From: JANYGM01 sp043764015
Lineage (GTDB): Bacteria; Bacteroidota; Bacteroidia; Cytophagales; Thermonemataceae
NCBI GenBank assembly: GCA_043764015.1
Contig: JAYUKY010000084.1
Coordinates: 1 to 36,872 of the forward strand
Direction: 5' to 3'
Length of the DNA stretch: 36,872 nt
Below the pieces are notes generated by a model. It did not search any database. It worked only from the letters and a program-made list of their open reading frames with translations, and was not told where the DNA came from. The position numbers were made by a program, and so were the translations under genes. Positions within the stretch are counted from its first letter, which is position 1; every line of letters begins with the position of its first letter. Positions 7,205 through 14,862 of the stretch are shown in pieces.

Positions 7205-8008
7205 TTATTTATTTAAAACTGATTTTGGCAACATCAATAAAAAAGGCAAGGCTTTGCTATAATCTAATAATTCGTATTCTAATCCTAAAACCCTTAAATT
7301 ATCATAATATGTTTGATGATAATTATAATAATTTCTCTCTGATTCTATAAACCACGCCTTTAAACCTAGTTTTTGAGATATAAACCATTTTTCTAGAAGT
7401 CGCCCTGTGCGACCATTTCCGTCATTGAATGGGTGGATTTTTACAAAAAACAAATGAATAATACTTGCAAAGAAAAAAACTTCATCAATATCCATATTTT
7501 TTTCAAGTAATATATTTATGTCAGCATAAAATTTCATCATTTCTGCTTTTACTTCAAAAGGTGTTGCCGCTACATATTCTATGCGTCCATCTGGCGTGGT
7601 AACATACATATTTTCTGTTCTTATTTTCCCCTGTTGATACTTAGCAACTACGTGTTTAGCTAATATTTTATGCACGTTTTCAACATTCTTTTTGTTTAGT
7701 ATATTATTTTGGGCATAGGAATAGCCGTTATACAAATCATCTATTTTTTTTGTATAATCTGGTAAAAATGCTATTCCAAAACGTTTATGTTTTACATAAC
7801 TATCTAATTCAATATTTTCTCCCTCTATTTTACTAGAGAAAACGGAAGACACAGATGTATAAAAACTAAACGTATCATTAGAAATTTCGGCATCTTTGAG
7901 GGCATCAAAAGCGGTTTCTAAAGCTTCATTATCAATATTGAGCTGATATTCTGCAAAAAGTTCGTTGAGTAAAATCTCAGGGAATATTTTGAATTTATTT
8001 TTTTTCAT
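7205..8008 (-). CDS. Fic-domain AMPylase, self-inhibited class
   Basis: A 267-residue protein. The Fic motif HPFNDGNGRTGR begins at residue 192 and is complete, including the catalytic His and both arginines. Fic enzymes transfer AMP or other phosphate-linked groups to hydroxyl side chains of target proteins. Near the N terminus S58-SKI-E62-G63 fits the inhibitory (S/T)xxxE(G/N) helix, whose Glu blocks the ATP gamma-phosphate. Because this helix precedes the Fic core, it is a self-inhibited (class II) enzyme. The RHH-type gene upstream is 16 bp away on the same strand and is likely co-transcribed. The last 15 codons are duplicated at 3939-3986, on the other side of the hydrolase/AraC module. 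Confidence 0.9.
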   Translation of the reverse strand: MKKNKFKIFPEILLNELFAEYQLNIDNEALETAFDALKDAEISNDTFSFYTSVSSVFSSKIEGENIELDSYVKHKRFGIAFLPDYTKKIDDLYNGYSYAQNNILNKKNVENVHKILAKHVVAKYQQGKIRTENMYVTTPDGRIEYVAATPFEVKAEMMKFYADINILLEKNMDIDEVFFFASIIHLFFVKIHPFNDGNGRTGRLLEKWFISQKLGLKAWFIESERNYYNYHQTYYDNLRVLGLEYELLDYSKALPFLLMLPKSVLNK

Positions 8009-8024
8009 TTAAAATTCGCAATTA

Positions 8025-8339
8025 CTACGTTCTTTTTCTTCCACGCTTATTAAAATGTTTTCCTTCTGGAATTTCGTCATATTTCTTATCCTTGAAATAC
8101 GCTTCCAAAGCTGTTTTTATCACTACTTTATTAGTGGAGCGTTCCCAATACGCCTCACGCTCAATCATTTCAAAAAGCGGTTTGTCAAGTAGGAGCGTGG
8201 TTTTTATCTCGTCATTTTCTGGTGAAGTGGAGGAGATAATTTTTTTTTCAGGTTTTGTGGTTTCTGTGTCTAGTCCGACTGTGCCACGTAGGTTGCCCAA
8301 AAAGCCTTTTCTGTCTGTTTCTTTGGTTAATTTTGCCAT
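8025..8339 (-). CDS. Ribbon-helix-helix-type DNA-binding protein
   Basis: A 104-residue protein with a polar, lysine-rich N terminus (1-40) and a candidate ribbon-helix-helix unit at about 43-85: a strand EIKTTLLLD, then helices LFEMIEREAYWER and STNKVVIKTALEAYFKD. The C terminus is basic (HFNKRGRKRT). Proteins of this shape are centromere-binding partners of ParA ATPases or antitoxin-like repressors. It lies 16 bp upstream of fic on the same strand. A ParA gene is 1.3 kb upstream on the same strand, with two acetyltransferase genes between. It could therefore regulate fic or be the separated partner of ParA. I cannot decide which. Confidence 0.6.
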   Translation of the reverse strand: MAKLTKETDRKGFLGNLRGTVGLDTETTKPEKKIISSTSPENDEIKTTLLLDKPLFEMIEREAYWERSTNKVVIKTALEAYFKDKKYDEIPEGKHFNKRGRKRT

Positions 8340-8483
8340 TTTTTATTTAGTTAATGCTCCTTTGTCTGAAGCAGGATTTTTAGGATTGTAAGATTTACAG
8401 GATAATACAAATGCTACTTTGGTATTATTTTGTATTTCTTGTATTATCTTGTGTATTTATCTTTTTATCTTGTAAATTCTGGT

Positions 8484-8990
8484 TCAGACTACTTTAATCA
8501 TATCGTATCTATGCATTCCCACACCATAAGAATCATTGGTTATTTTTGTCGTTACGAAACCATATTTTTCAAAGAATGTAAATGAATGTTGTGTTGTGTC
8601 TAATAAAATATTTGCTTTTGGATATAATTTTTTGATTTCTTCTAATCTAAATTGCAATAATTTTTCTCCAAAACCTTTTTTATGAAAATCTGAATGTATC
8701 AAACCCCAAACAAATTTCACCTCATTTTTTTCTTCACTAAAAGCAAAGCCTCCACAACCAATTATTTTTTCAATATTTTTATCATCAGAAGATTTTTCAA
8801 AATAGTGGACACTATAATAAAAAGTTTTTTCGTTGTATTTTTCATCAATAATTCCTGCTGAAAAATCTTCTAAAAAAATATCAAATAAATGTGTCTCATC
8901 TTCTGTAAAAAATTTTGGCACACTACTTTTGAAAGCTAACATACAACTTTCTTTATCTTCATTTTTGTATTCTCTGATTTCAATTTTCAT
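8484..8990 (-). CDS. GNAT-family N-acetyltransferase
   Basis: A 168-residue protein when started at MKIEIREYKNED (8990). A longer frame from 9041 would add 17 residues that overlap the preceding gene's end, which I consider untranslated. The GNAT acetyl-CoA-binding region is visible as VKFVWGLIHSDFHKKGFGEKLLQFRLEEI, read across the central strands and helix, where the family's Q/RxxGxG/A loop appears as HKKGFG. A typical C-terminal FFEKYGFVTTKI strand-helix follows. It should acetylate a small molecule or protein amine in the cytoplasm. The substrate cannot be told. It follows another acetyltransferase gene by 16 bp on the same strand. Confidence 0.8.
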   Translation of the reverse strand: MKIEIREYKNEDKESCMLAFKSSVPKFFTEDETHLFDIFLEDFSAGIIDEKYNEKTFYYSVHYFEKSSDDKNIEKIIGCGGFAFSEEKNEVKFVWGLIHSDFHKKGFGEKLLQFRLEEIKKLYPKANILLDTTQHSFTFFEKYGFVTTKITNDSYGVGMHRYDMIKVV

Positions 8991-9006
8991 AATTATATTT
9001 TGTTGA

Positions 9007-9561
9007 TTATCTAAAATCTGTTGATAAAATTGCATATCCATAATTATCTGACCAGCCGGATTTTAGTGGTAGTAATTTTCTTGTGTGTGCTTCTCTTATC
9101 ATTCCTATTTTTTCTAAAACAGAAATTGAGCCTATGTTTTCTATGGCACAACCTGCTTCAATTCTATGTAATTGCAAATTTTCAAATCCAAAACTAAGTA
9201 TTTTTCTTGCAGCTTCTGTGGCGTAACCTTTATTCCAATAATCTTTATGAAATTTAAACCAAATTTCTGCATTTTTATATTTCTCTTTTCCAAGATTTAT
9301 TCCAATAAGTCCAATAGTTGCTTTGATTTCTTTTTCTTTATTTATCTCAATGATAAAAGTAAAGTTTGTCTTATTTTCTTTTTCATTTTCAAAAATCCAT
9401 TTTTCAAGTATGATTTCTGTTTCTTTGATATTTTCAGAAATTCCTAAAGTATTAAAAATGTCAGTTTCTGGCAAACAATGTAACTCGTGAATACAATCTA
9501 AATCAAGTTTTACAACGGGTCTTAAATTTAATCTTTCTGTTTGTAAGATAATATTATTCAT
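9007..9561 (-). CDS. RimJ/RimL-type GNAT acetyltransferase
   Basis: A 184-residue protein from the start MNNIILQTERLNLRP (9561), the usual opening of this family. The frame could also begin at 9594. Diagnostic segments are the TERLxLRP start, YWNKGYATEAARKILSFGF (acetyl-CoA pyrophosphate loop with GYATEA), LHRIEAGCAIENIGSISVLEKIGM, and the tail. Members acetylate ribosomal protein N termini, or antibiotics and other small amines. Without a closer match I would not choose between these. It is on the same strand as ParA (upstream) and the second GNAT (downstream), and the three may form one transcript. Confidence 0.82.
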   Translation of the reverse strand: MNNIILQTERLNLRPVVKLDLDCIHELHCLPETDIFNTLGISENIKETEIILEKWIFENEKENKTNFTFIIEINKEKEIKATIGLIGINLGKEKYKNAEIWFKFHKDYWNKGYATEAARKILSFGFENLQLHRIEAGCAIENIGSISVLEKIGMIREAHTRKLLPLKSGWSDNYGYAILSTDFR

Positions 9562-9639
9562 ATTGTCGTATAGGTAGATTTTATTACTAATCATTTAAAT
9601 AATTTTGTATTTTCCTAAAATCTTTAAATCCTAAAAATC

Positions 9640-10416
9640 CTAGTTTGTCTTTTTTATTTTCTTCAAAAATTCTTCTGTAAGTTCTTTATAATCTTCCGCA
9701 CCATTGCTAGTTTTTTCCGTTTGTTTGTCATACTCAAAAATAGAAATTCCCATACTTTGCGCTTCTGCAATAGCAATATTTTCTCTCACATAACATTCAT
9801 AAATTTTGTCCCCCATACTTTCCTGCACAAAAGAAAGTACATCTTTACTTAGTGTTTTGCGTTGGTTGAAACGAGTAAGAAAAATTCCTGCAAGTTCTAT
9901 GTTGCTTTGGGTTTCATCTTTTATCATTTTTACAGCATTAACGAGTTTGGCAAGTCCTTTGAGCGCAAAAAATTCTGCTTGTAAAGGTATCAAATAAAAA
10001 TCCGCAGCCACAATAGCATTGATAGTAAGCAACGCAAGATTGGGCGGACAGTCAATAAGAATATAATCATATTCCTCTTTGACAGGCGCAAGAATTTTCT
10101 TGAGCATAAACTCCCGCATAGTGCGAGTATTAAACTCCGCATCAGCCACAGACAAATCTAGGGTAGAGGGGACAATGTCAATTTTTGACTTAGTGATAAT
10201 GCTATCTTTGACTGTATATTCGCCACGAAAAATGGTATAAATATTTTTCTCCAAATCATCTTCTATTCCAAAGCCGTGAGAAAGGTTAGCTTGTGGGTCT
10301 AGGTCAATGACCAATACTTTATTTTTCTTTTTGGCAAGGTGCGCCGCTATATTAATGGTGGAAGTTGTTTTACCAACGCCCCCTTTATAATTCGTAACGG
10401 CAATAATATGTCCCAT
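9640..10416 (-). CDS. parA: ParA/Soj-family partition ATPase
   Basis: A 258-residue P-loop ATPase of the deviant Walker type: KGGVGKTTS at residues 11-19, Walker A' VLVIDLDPQANLS around 34-46, and Walker B YILIDCPPN near 116-124. There is no N-terminal HTH, so it is the short (type Ib or Soj/MinD-like) form that moves DNA or protein cargo on the nucleoid using a separate centromere-binding protein. No ParB with a KorB/Spo0J fold is adjacent. The RHH protein at 8025-8339 is the only candidate partner nearby. The 1.2-kb non-coding region upstream contains an 81-bp tandem repeat that could be its centromere. The leader has several GTATTA repeats (about 10455-10490) that could be an autoregulatory operator. 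Confidence 0.93.
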   Translation of the reverse strand: MGHIIAVTNYKGGVGKTTSTINIAAHLAKKKNKVLVIDLDPQANLSHGFGIEDDLEKNIYTIFRGEYTVKDSIITKSKIDIVPSTLDLSVADAEFNTRTMREFMLKKILAPVKEEYDYILIDCPPNLALLTINAIVAADFYLIPLQAEFFALKGLAKLVNAVKMIKDETQSNIELAGIFLTRFNQRKTLSKDVLSFVQESMGDKIYECYVRENIAIAEAQSMGISIFEYDKQTEKTSNGAEDYKELTEEFLKKIKKTN

Positions 10417-10566
10417 AATATATCTTATGATATGATGTGTGTTAATACGTTCAATACTTAATACAATAATACTACTTTATTTTGGCAAATGCAATATATA
10501 AATACAATAAAATGTTTATAGTATTTAAAATACTTTTAATATAGTAAATATAAAAAATATGTTAAT

Positions 10567-10590
10567 TACAGTAAATATTTGTTTACTGTA
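10567..10590. repeat. Inverted repeat upstream of parA
   Basis: TACAGTAAA (10567-10575) and TTTACTGTA (10582-10590) are perfect 9-bp arms around 6 bp. It lies just before the 81-bp tandem repeat and could be a protein-binding site. Confidence 0.5.
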
Positions 10591-10600
10591 TAATACTTAT

Positions 10601-10795
10601 TAAATATATTTACCGTATTTTATGTTATTTATGTTTTAAATATATTTTAAGGGTAATCAATTATTTGTGTTTAAACAATATTTAAAATATTTACCGTATT
10701 TTATGTTATTTAACTTTTAAATATATTTTAAGGGTAATCAATTATTTCTATTAAAACAACATTTAAGATATATACCGTTAAAAATGGTATATATA
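10601..10795. repeat. 81-bp tandem repeats (candidate centromere/iterons)
   Basis: The marker TACCG appears at 10611, 10692 and 10773, spaced exactly 81 bp. Copies 1 (from 10601) and 2 (from 10682) agree almost throughout, with the blocks TTTACCGTATTTTATGTTAT, TTTTAAATATATTTTAAGGG and TAATCAATTATTT. The third copy is partial and ends in a hairpin whose arms are TATATACC and GGTATATA (about 10770-10794). Regular direct repeats next to parA are a usual form of parS/parC centromeres or replication iterons. Confidence 0.65.
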
Positions 10796-11249
10796 TATTA
10801 AAAGTGCTATTTATATTTTATGTAAAATATTTTTATTATTGCTGATATAGTTTTTGTTTTGAATATTTTATATATAGAATTAATATTGTAAAAGTTTGAT
10901 ATTTATTTTACAGATATTCTTTATTTTGTTTTTTAGATGTATAATATTGACAAAGCACTTTTAAAATATTAAATAGAAAAAACTTATAAAATATTTTTAG
11001 TTTATTAGATGTGTAAAATATGTTGCATTTATTTGATGTAAAATATTTTTAAGATGGGAGAGAAGTTTTTTATAGTTGATATTTTGAATATTCTTTTTGA
11101 GTAATTTAAGTGTGTGAATATTTTATGGGAAAATTGTATTTAGAATATAATAGGTAATTTATATAAATGCTACAGAACCTCACGAATAGTTAGAGGCTTT
11201 TGTGAAGTTTATTTTTTGCTGTAAAGAAATAATTTTTAAGAATTGTAGT

Positions 11250-11299
11250 CCTCTCTTTGGAGCTGGAAACAAAAAGTGCGTTTCCAGCTAATTGAGAGG
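11250..11299. ncRNA. Structured hairpin, possible small RNA or leader
   Basis: CCTCTC (11250-11255) pairs with GAGAGG (11294-11299). Inside, AGCTGGAAAC (11261-11270) pairs perfectly with GTTTCCAGCT (11280-11289) around a 9-nt loop. This two-tier stem is much more GC-rich than its surroundings. It is followed 20 bp later by a terminator-like palindrome, so a short structured transcript on the plus strand is possible. No RNA family was recognised. Confidence 0.35.
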
Positions 11300-11319
11300 T
11301 ATTTTCTGCATTTTACTCT

Positions 11320-11357
11320 ATTTTCACCTACTTTTTAGATAAAAAATAGGTGAAAAT
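11320..11357. terminator. Palindromic terminator-like hairpin
   Basis: ATTTTCACCTA (11320-11330) pairs perfectly with TAGGTGAAAAT (11347-11357). The interior adds T5/A5 pairing, so almost the whole 38 bp folds. It may end the plus-strand transcript containing the 11250 hairpin, or the metal-transport operon from the other side (its last gene stops at 11648). Confidence 0.5.
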
Positions 11358-11647
11358 GCCATTTTAGTTTATATTAACAACTATTGAAATAGATTTTAGC
11401 AGCATTTTTTATTTTTGACAATTACTTCTATTATTTGAAATAACAGCATTTTTACAATCATTTTTGAGCTTCCTATTTAACTTAAAATCAACTAATATAA
11501 CTACTTGATTATCAATACTTTATAACAATTTTTGCTTTATTCTGATAGAAATAAAGGATATGATAAAAATTAGTTGTAATATTTGTTATTCACGTTAAAA
11601 ATTTCATTCTAACTGTAAAATAATGCCAAAACAACGCTAAAATAGCT

Positions 11648-12541
11648 TTAATCAATGCTTGAAGTTGGAGTTTGTAATTGATTGATATTCAATAAGTTAT
11701 ATAACTTTTCCTGATAAATGGTGAATAGAAGAATAATCATAAAAATAATTCCTGCAACGGTGGCAATAGCACCAGCCGTAGAGCAATTAAAGATATAAGA
11801 AAAATAGTAGCCTAAAATACAATCAATAATTCCAATAAGACAGGAAAGAAATAACATCTTTTTGAAATCTTTGATAAGTAAATAAGCACTTGCAGGCGGA
11901 ACAACAAAAAGTGCAATTACCAAAATTGCGCCAACGCTTTCAAAACTTGCCACAGTTGTAATGGACACATTTGTCATCAGAGCATAATGCCAAAAAGTAG
12001 CAGAAATCCCAATAGTTGTTGCAAACTGATTATCAAAAGTGGTGATTAAAAGTTGCTTATAAAAACCCTTAATAAATAAAATTATGTAAACTAGTAAGGG
12101 CACAAAGATAAAAAAGGACTTTGGAATTTGCCAATTACCAAAAATATTTATCATATCTAAAGGTACATACAGTATTTCTCCATACAAAATACAATCTTGG
12201 TCTAAATCCACTTGGTCTGCAAAAACCGTAACAAGTATAATTCCAACAGAAAACAAAAAAGTAAAAACTACACCAATAGAGGCATCAGCTTGTACCTTCG
12301 CTCTTTGACTTAAAAATTCTATTAAAAAAGTAGTAAGTAAACCAATAAGACTCGCACCCAAAATCATTAAAAAAGAATTTTTACTTCCAGAGAGTAAAAA
12401 CATAATTACTATTCCTGGTAAAACAGCGTGAGAAATTGCATCTGTTAGCATAGCTGTTTTTCTCAAAATAAGAAAACAACCAAGTAAACTACAACAACAA
12501 GAAACCAAACAAGCAATTAAAATAATCCAAAAATCTATCAT
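11648..12541 (-). CDS. Metal ABC transporter permease (ABC-3 family)
   Basis: A 297-residue integral membrane protein with about eight helices. It shows the family's LGCFLILRKTAMLTDAISHAVLPG segment near residues 20-43 (helix plus the ATPase-contacting loop with its DAISHAVLPG box) and the late SVGAILVIALFVVPPASAYLL stretch typical of TroC/TroD/ZnuB/MntB permeases. It forms the membrane channel for zinc or manganese together with the ATPase at 14032-14826. It is the last gene of the five-gene operon and lies 71 bp after the fused permease. Two permeases in one operon suggest a heterodimer, as in tro systems. Confidence 0.92.
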   Translation of the reverse strand: MIDFWIILIACLVSCCCSLLGCFLILRKTAMLTDAISHAVLPGIVIMFLLSGSKNSFLMILGASLIGLLTTFLIEFLSQRAKVQADASIGVVFTFLFSVGIILVTVFADQVDLDQDCILYGEILYVPLDMINIFGNWQIPKSFFIFVPLLVYIILFIKGFYKQLLITTFDNQFATTIGISATFWHYALMTNVSITTVASFESVGAILVIALFVVPPASAYLLIKDFKKMLFLSCLIGIIDCILGYYFSYIFNCSTAGAIATVAGIIFMIILLFTIYQEKLYNLLNINQLQTPTSSID

Positions 12542-12612
12542 AATTCTATTATATAGTTTTATTATAAATAAGTTAAATATGGTTAATAAGTATTAAAAGT
12601 ATAATCTTTATT

Positions 12613-13923
12613 TTATGGTATATTTTTATTATGTGGGTCAGTTGTTGGATAGCCTAATTCTTTGATAATTCTCTCTTCTAATTCTGGCGTAATAATATGT
12701 TCAATAGTTTCTGCATCTTCGTGAACGTGAGAAGGCGTAAGATGTAAGTTCTTGGTTAAGTATAATTCCCAAAGTCGGTGCAAACGAGTAATTCTCTTTC
12801 CTTTTTCTAATCCTTGCGGTGTAAGTTCTAAATTTTCATTTATATTATTTTTACTAATAAATCCCTGATTGCAAAGTCGGTTAATAGTATTTCTCGCTTT
12901 AATAGGATTTTGGTTTCGTTTCTTTAAAATATTCTTAAGTGAGTATGTTGCATTATTTGTATTATTGTTTGTACTATCTTCCATAAGAGCATACATAGTT
13001 TTTAAAATATTTTCATCTTCAATTTTTCGTCTATTCAAGAAATCTCTATAAAGTTTAGAAATAAAACCTTTTTTGGGTGCAACCGCAAAAGAGATAAAAG
13101 CAAAAATTGACATAAAAACTACAATCCAAGGTCCTGTCGGCATATTTTCATAGGTATAAGAAATATAAGTTCCGCCAAAACCAGAAAGGATACTAAAAAT
13201 ACAAGCAATAAAAATCATTAAACTTAATTTATTTGTCCAGAAGCGAGCTGTAACTGGAGGAGTAATCAGCAAAGCAGAAATTAAAACAATTCCTACCGAC
13301 TGAATCCCAATGACAATTACTAAAACAGTCATCATTGTAAGTATAAATTTAAAAAGTTCTACTTTCAAGCCAATAGTTTTAGCGAAATTTTCATCAAAAG
13401 AAACTATTACTAAATTTTTATATAATAAAATAATAGTCGCTATTACTAATAATGAAATTATCACAATGGTAATTACATCTGTATCAATCATAGATGCGGC
13501 TTTCCCAAAAATGAATTTATCCAGTCCAGCTTGCGCAGAGGCACTTTTCCCTTGAATAATTGTCAATAAAACTATTCCAAAACCAAAAAACACAGATAAA
13601 ATGATGCCCATTGATGTATCCTTATCTATTTTGGAGCGACTGTACACGAATTGAATAGTTGCTATTGACAACCAAGCAGTCAAAGATGCGCCCCAAAGTA
13701 AAACATAAATGTTTTTATTTTCAAACAACAAAAAAGACAAACAAATTCCTGGTAAAACTCCGTGAGCAACAGCATCACCTATCAATGATTGTTTTCTCAA
13801 AAAACTAAAACAGCCCACCATTGCAGAAGACACAGAAAGAAAAAATATTCCTATTGCTATAATCTGTAATGTGGGATTTTGAAAAGATATAAATTCTATA
13901 AAATTATCCATAAAGTTAAACAA
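12613..13923 (-). CDS. Metal ABC permease fused to a DtxR-like regulatory domain
   Basis: A 436-residue protein of two parts. Residues 1-295 are an ABC-3 permease (GCFSFLRKQSLIGDAVAHGVLPG near 37-59, late SVGIVLISALLITPPVTARF). Residues about 300-436 resemble MntR/DtxR: a winged-helix segment (LKNILKKRNQNPIKARNTINRLCNQGFI, LELTPQGLEKGKRITRLHRLWELYL) and the metal-binding dimerisation helix HVHEDAETIEHIITPELEERI with the H-E-D...EH set. The fused domain may sense cytoplasmic metal and gate transport, or act in regulation while tethered to the membrane. The fusion is known to occur in Bacteroidota metal transporters. It is 108 bp downstream of the ATPase gene and 71 bp upstream of the second permease. 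Confidence 0.9.
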   Translation of the reverse strand: MFNFMDNFIEFISFQNPTLQIIAIGIFFLSVSSAMVGCFSFLRKQSLIGDAVAHGVLPGICLSFLLFENKNIYVLLWGASLTAWLSIATIQFVYSRSKIDKDTSMGIILSVFFGFGIVLLTIIQGKSASAQAGLDKFIFGKAASMIDTDVITIVIISLLVIATIILLYKNLVIVSFDENFAKTIGLKVELFKFILTMMTVLVIVIGIQSVGIVLISALLITPPVTARFWTNKLSLMIFIACIFSILSGFGGTYISYTYENMPTGPWIVVFMSIFAFISFAVAPKKGFISKLYRDFLNRRKIEDENILKTMYALMEDSTNNNTNNATYSLKNILKKRNQNPIKARNTINRLCNQGFISKNNINENLELTPQGLEKGKRITRLHRLWELYLTKNLHLTPSHVHEDAETIEHIITPELEERIIKELGYPTTDPHNKNIP

Positions 13924-14031
13924 AATTGTTTTTTATTACTAAAATAATTATTTTATCAATATTATAACATTATTGAAATAGTGCAATTTTGCTAAAATAC
14001 TTGTATTATTCATATATAATATTGGTAAAAT

Positions 14032-14826
14032 CTAGGAATTTTTCTCTCTTTGTGGGAACTGCTGTTTTTGAATCAAATCACTAATCTTTGACAAAATTGT
14101 TAGCTTTCCGCCATAAGTTTCTTGTAAAAGTTCCGCCGTAAAAGCCTGACTCATAGGAGCGGAAGCTACCAACCGCATGTTCACCAAAAGTAACCAATCA
14201 AAATATTCTGCCGCAGACTGCAAGTCGTGATGAACAACAATAATAGTTTTCCCATTATTTCGCATTTCTTTCAAAACGTCCATTATAGTTGCTTGCGTTG
14301 CAATATCTACTCCCGCAAAAGGCTCATCCATAAAATATAAATCTGCGTTTTGCATCAAAGCCCTTGCTAAAAAAGTTCTTTGTTGTTGTCCGCCAGAAAG
14401 TTCAGAAATTTGGCGGTTAGCAAAATTTTCCATACGTACTTTTTTAAGATTTTCCATTGCCTCTTCTTTATCCGCTTTTCTAGGATTTTGAAAAATTCCC
14501 AAATGATGATATTTTCCCATCAAAACAACATCTAAAACAGAAACAGGGAAATTCCAATCTACATTTTCTCGTTGAGGTACATACCCAATTTTCTTACGAA
14601 CAGCGTTTATATCTTGTTTAAATAGTTGCACATAACCACTATCTATACTAATAAGTCCCATAAGTGCCTTAATAAGTGTAGATTTTCCAGCTCCGTTTGG
14701 TCCTATTATTCCTACAAGCGTTTTTTCAGGAATTGTAAAATCAACTCCCCACAAAACTGGCTTTTTATCATAACTTACTGTCAAGTCGTGAACTTCTAAA
14801 ATAGGATTTTCTACTTGTATAATCAT
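14032..14826 (-). CDS. Metal ABC transporter ATP-binding protein
   Basis: A 264-residue ABC ATPase with Walker A GPNGAGKST (42-50), signature LSGGQQQR (143-150), Walker B followed by DEPF (167-170), and an H-loop VVHHD. The linking sequences (YVPQRENVDWNFPVSVLDVVLMG) are those of the ZnuC/MntA/TroB subfamily. It powers uptake through the two ABC-3 permeases encoded downstream, using the lipoprotein encoded 36 bp upstream. A complete set of catalytic motifs indicates a functional transporter. Confidence 0.95.
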   Translation of the reverse strand: MIIQVENPILEVHDLTVSYDKKPVLWGVDFTIPEKTLVGIIGPNGAGKSTLIKALMGLISIDSGYVQLFKQDINAVRKKIGYVPQRENVDWNFPVSVLDVVLMGKYHHLGIFQNPRKADKEEAMENLKKVRMENFANRQISELSGGQQQRTFLARALMQNADLYFMDEPFAGVDIATQATIMDVLKEMRNNGKTIIVVHHDLQSAAEYFDWLLLVNMRLVASAPMSQAFTAELLQETYGGKLTILSKISDLIQKQQFPQREKNS

Positions 14827-14862
14827 TTATTTAATCTTTTTGAATAGTTGTTATTATAAACC

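Larger units (their letters stand above)
10417..11647. other. 1.2-kb AT-rich non-coding region with repeats and hairpins
   Basis: No convincing gene on either strand. It holds the upstream region of parA, a 24-bp inverted repeat (10567-10590), an 81-bp tandem repeat (10601-10795) and two strong hairpins (11250-11299 and 11320-11357). The part 11360-11647, downstream of the metal-transport operon, shows nothing I recognise. Confidence 0.7.

Noticed and set aside
7205..7254. Terminal repeats of an insertion sequence around module A
   Set aside because: The repeats are direct and consist of fic coding sequence. No transposase lies between them and no short target duplications were found, so an IS call is not supported.
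8990..9041. Longer N terminus (MDMQFYQQILDNQQNII) of the first GNAT protein
   Set aside because: It overlaps the end of the upstream acetyltransferase gene and precedes the normal GNAT start at MKIEIREY.
10601..10795. CRISPR array
   Set aside because: The repeats are 81 bp and contiguous, without unique spacers of constant size, and there are no cas genes.
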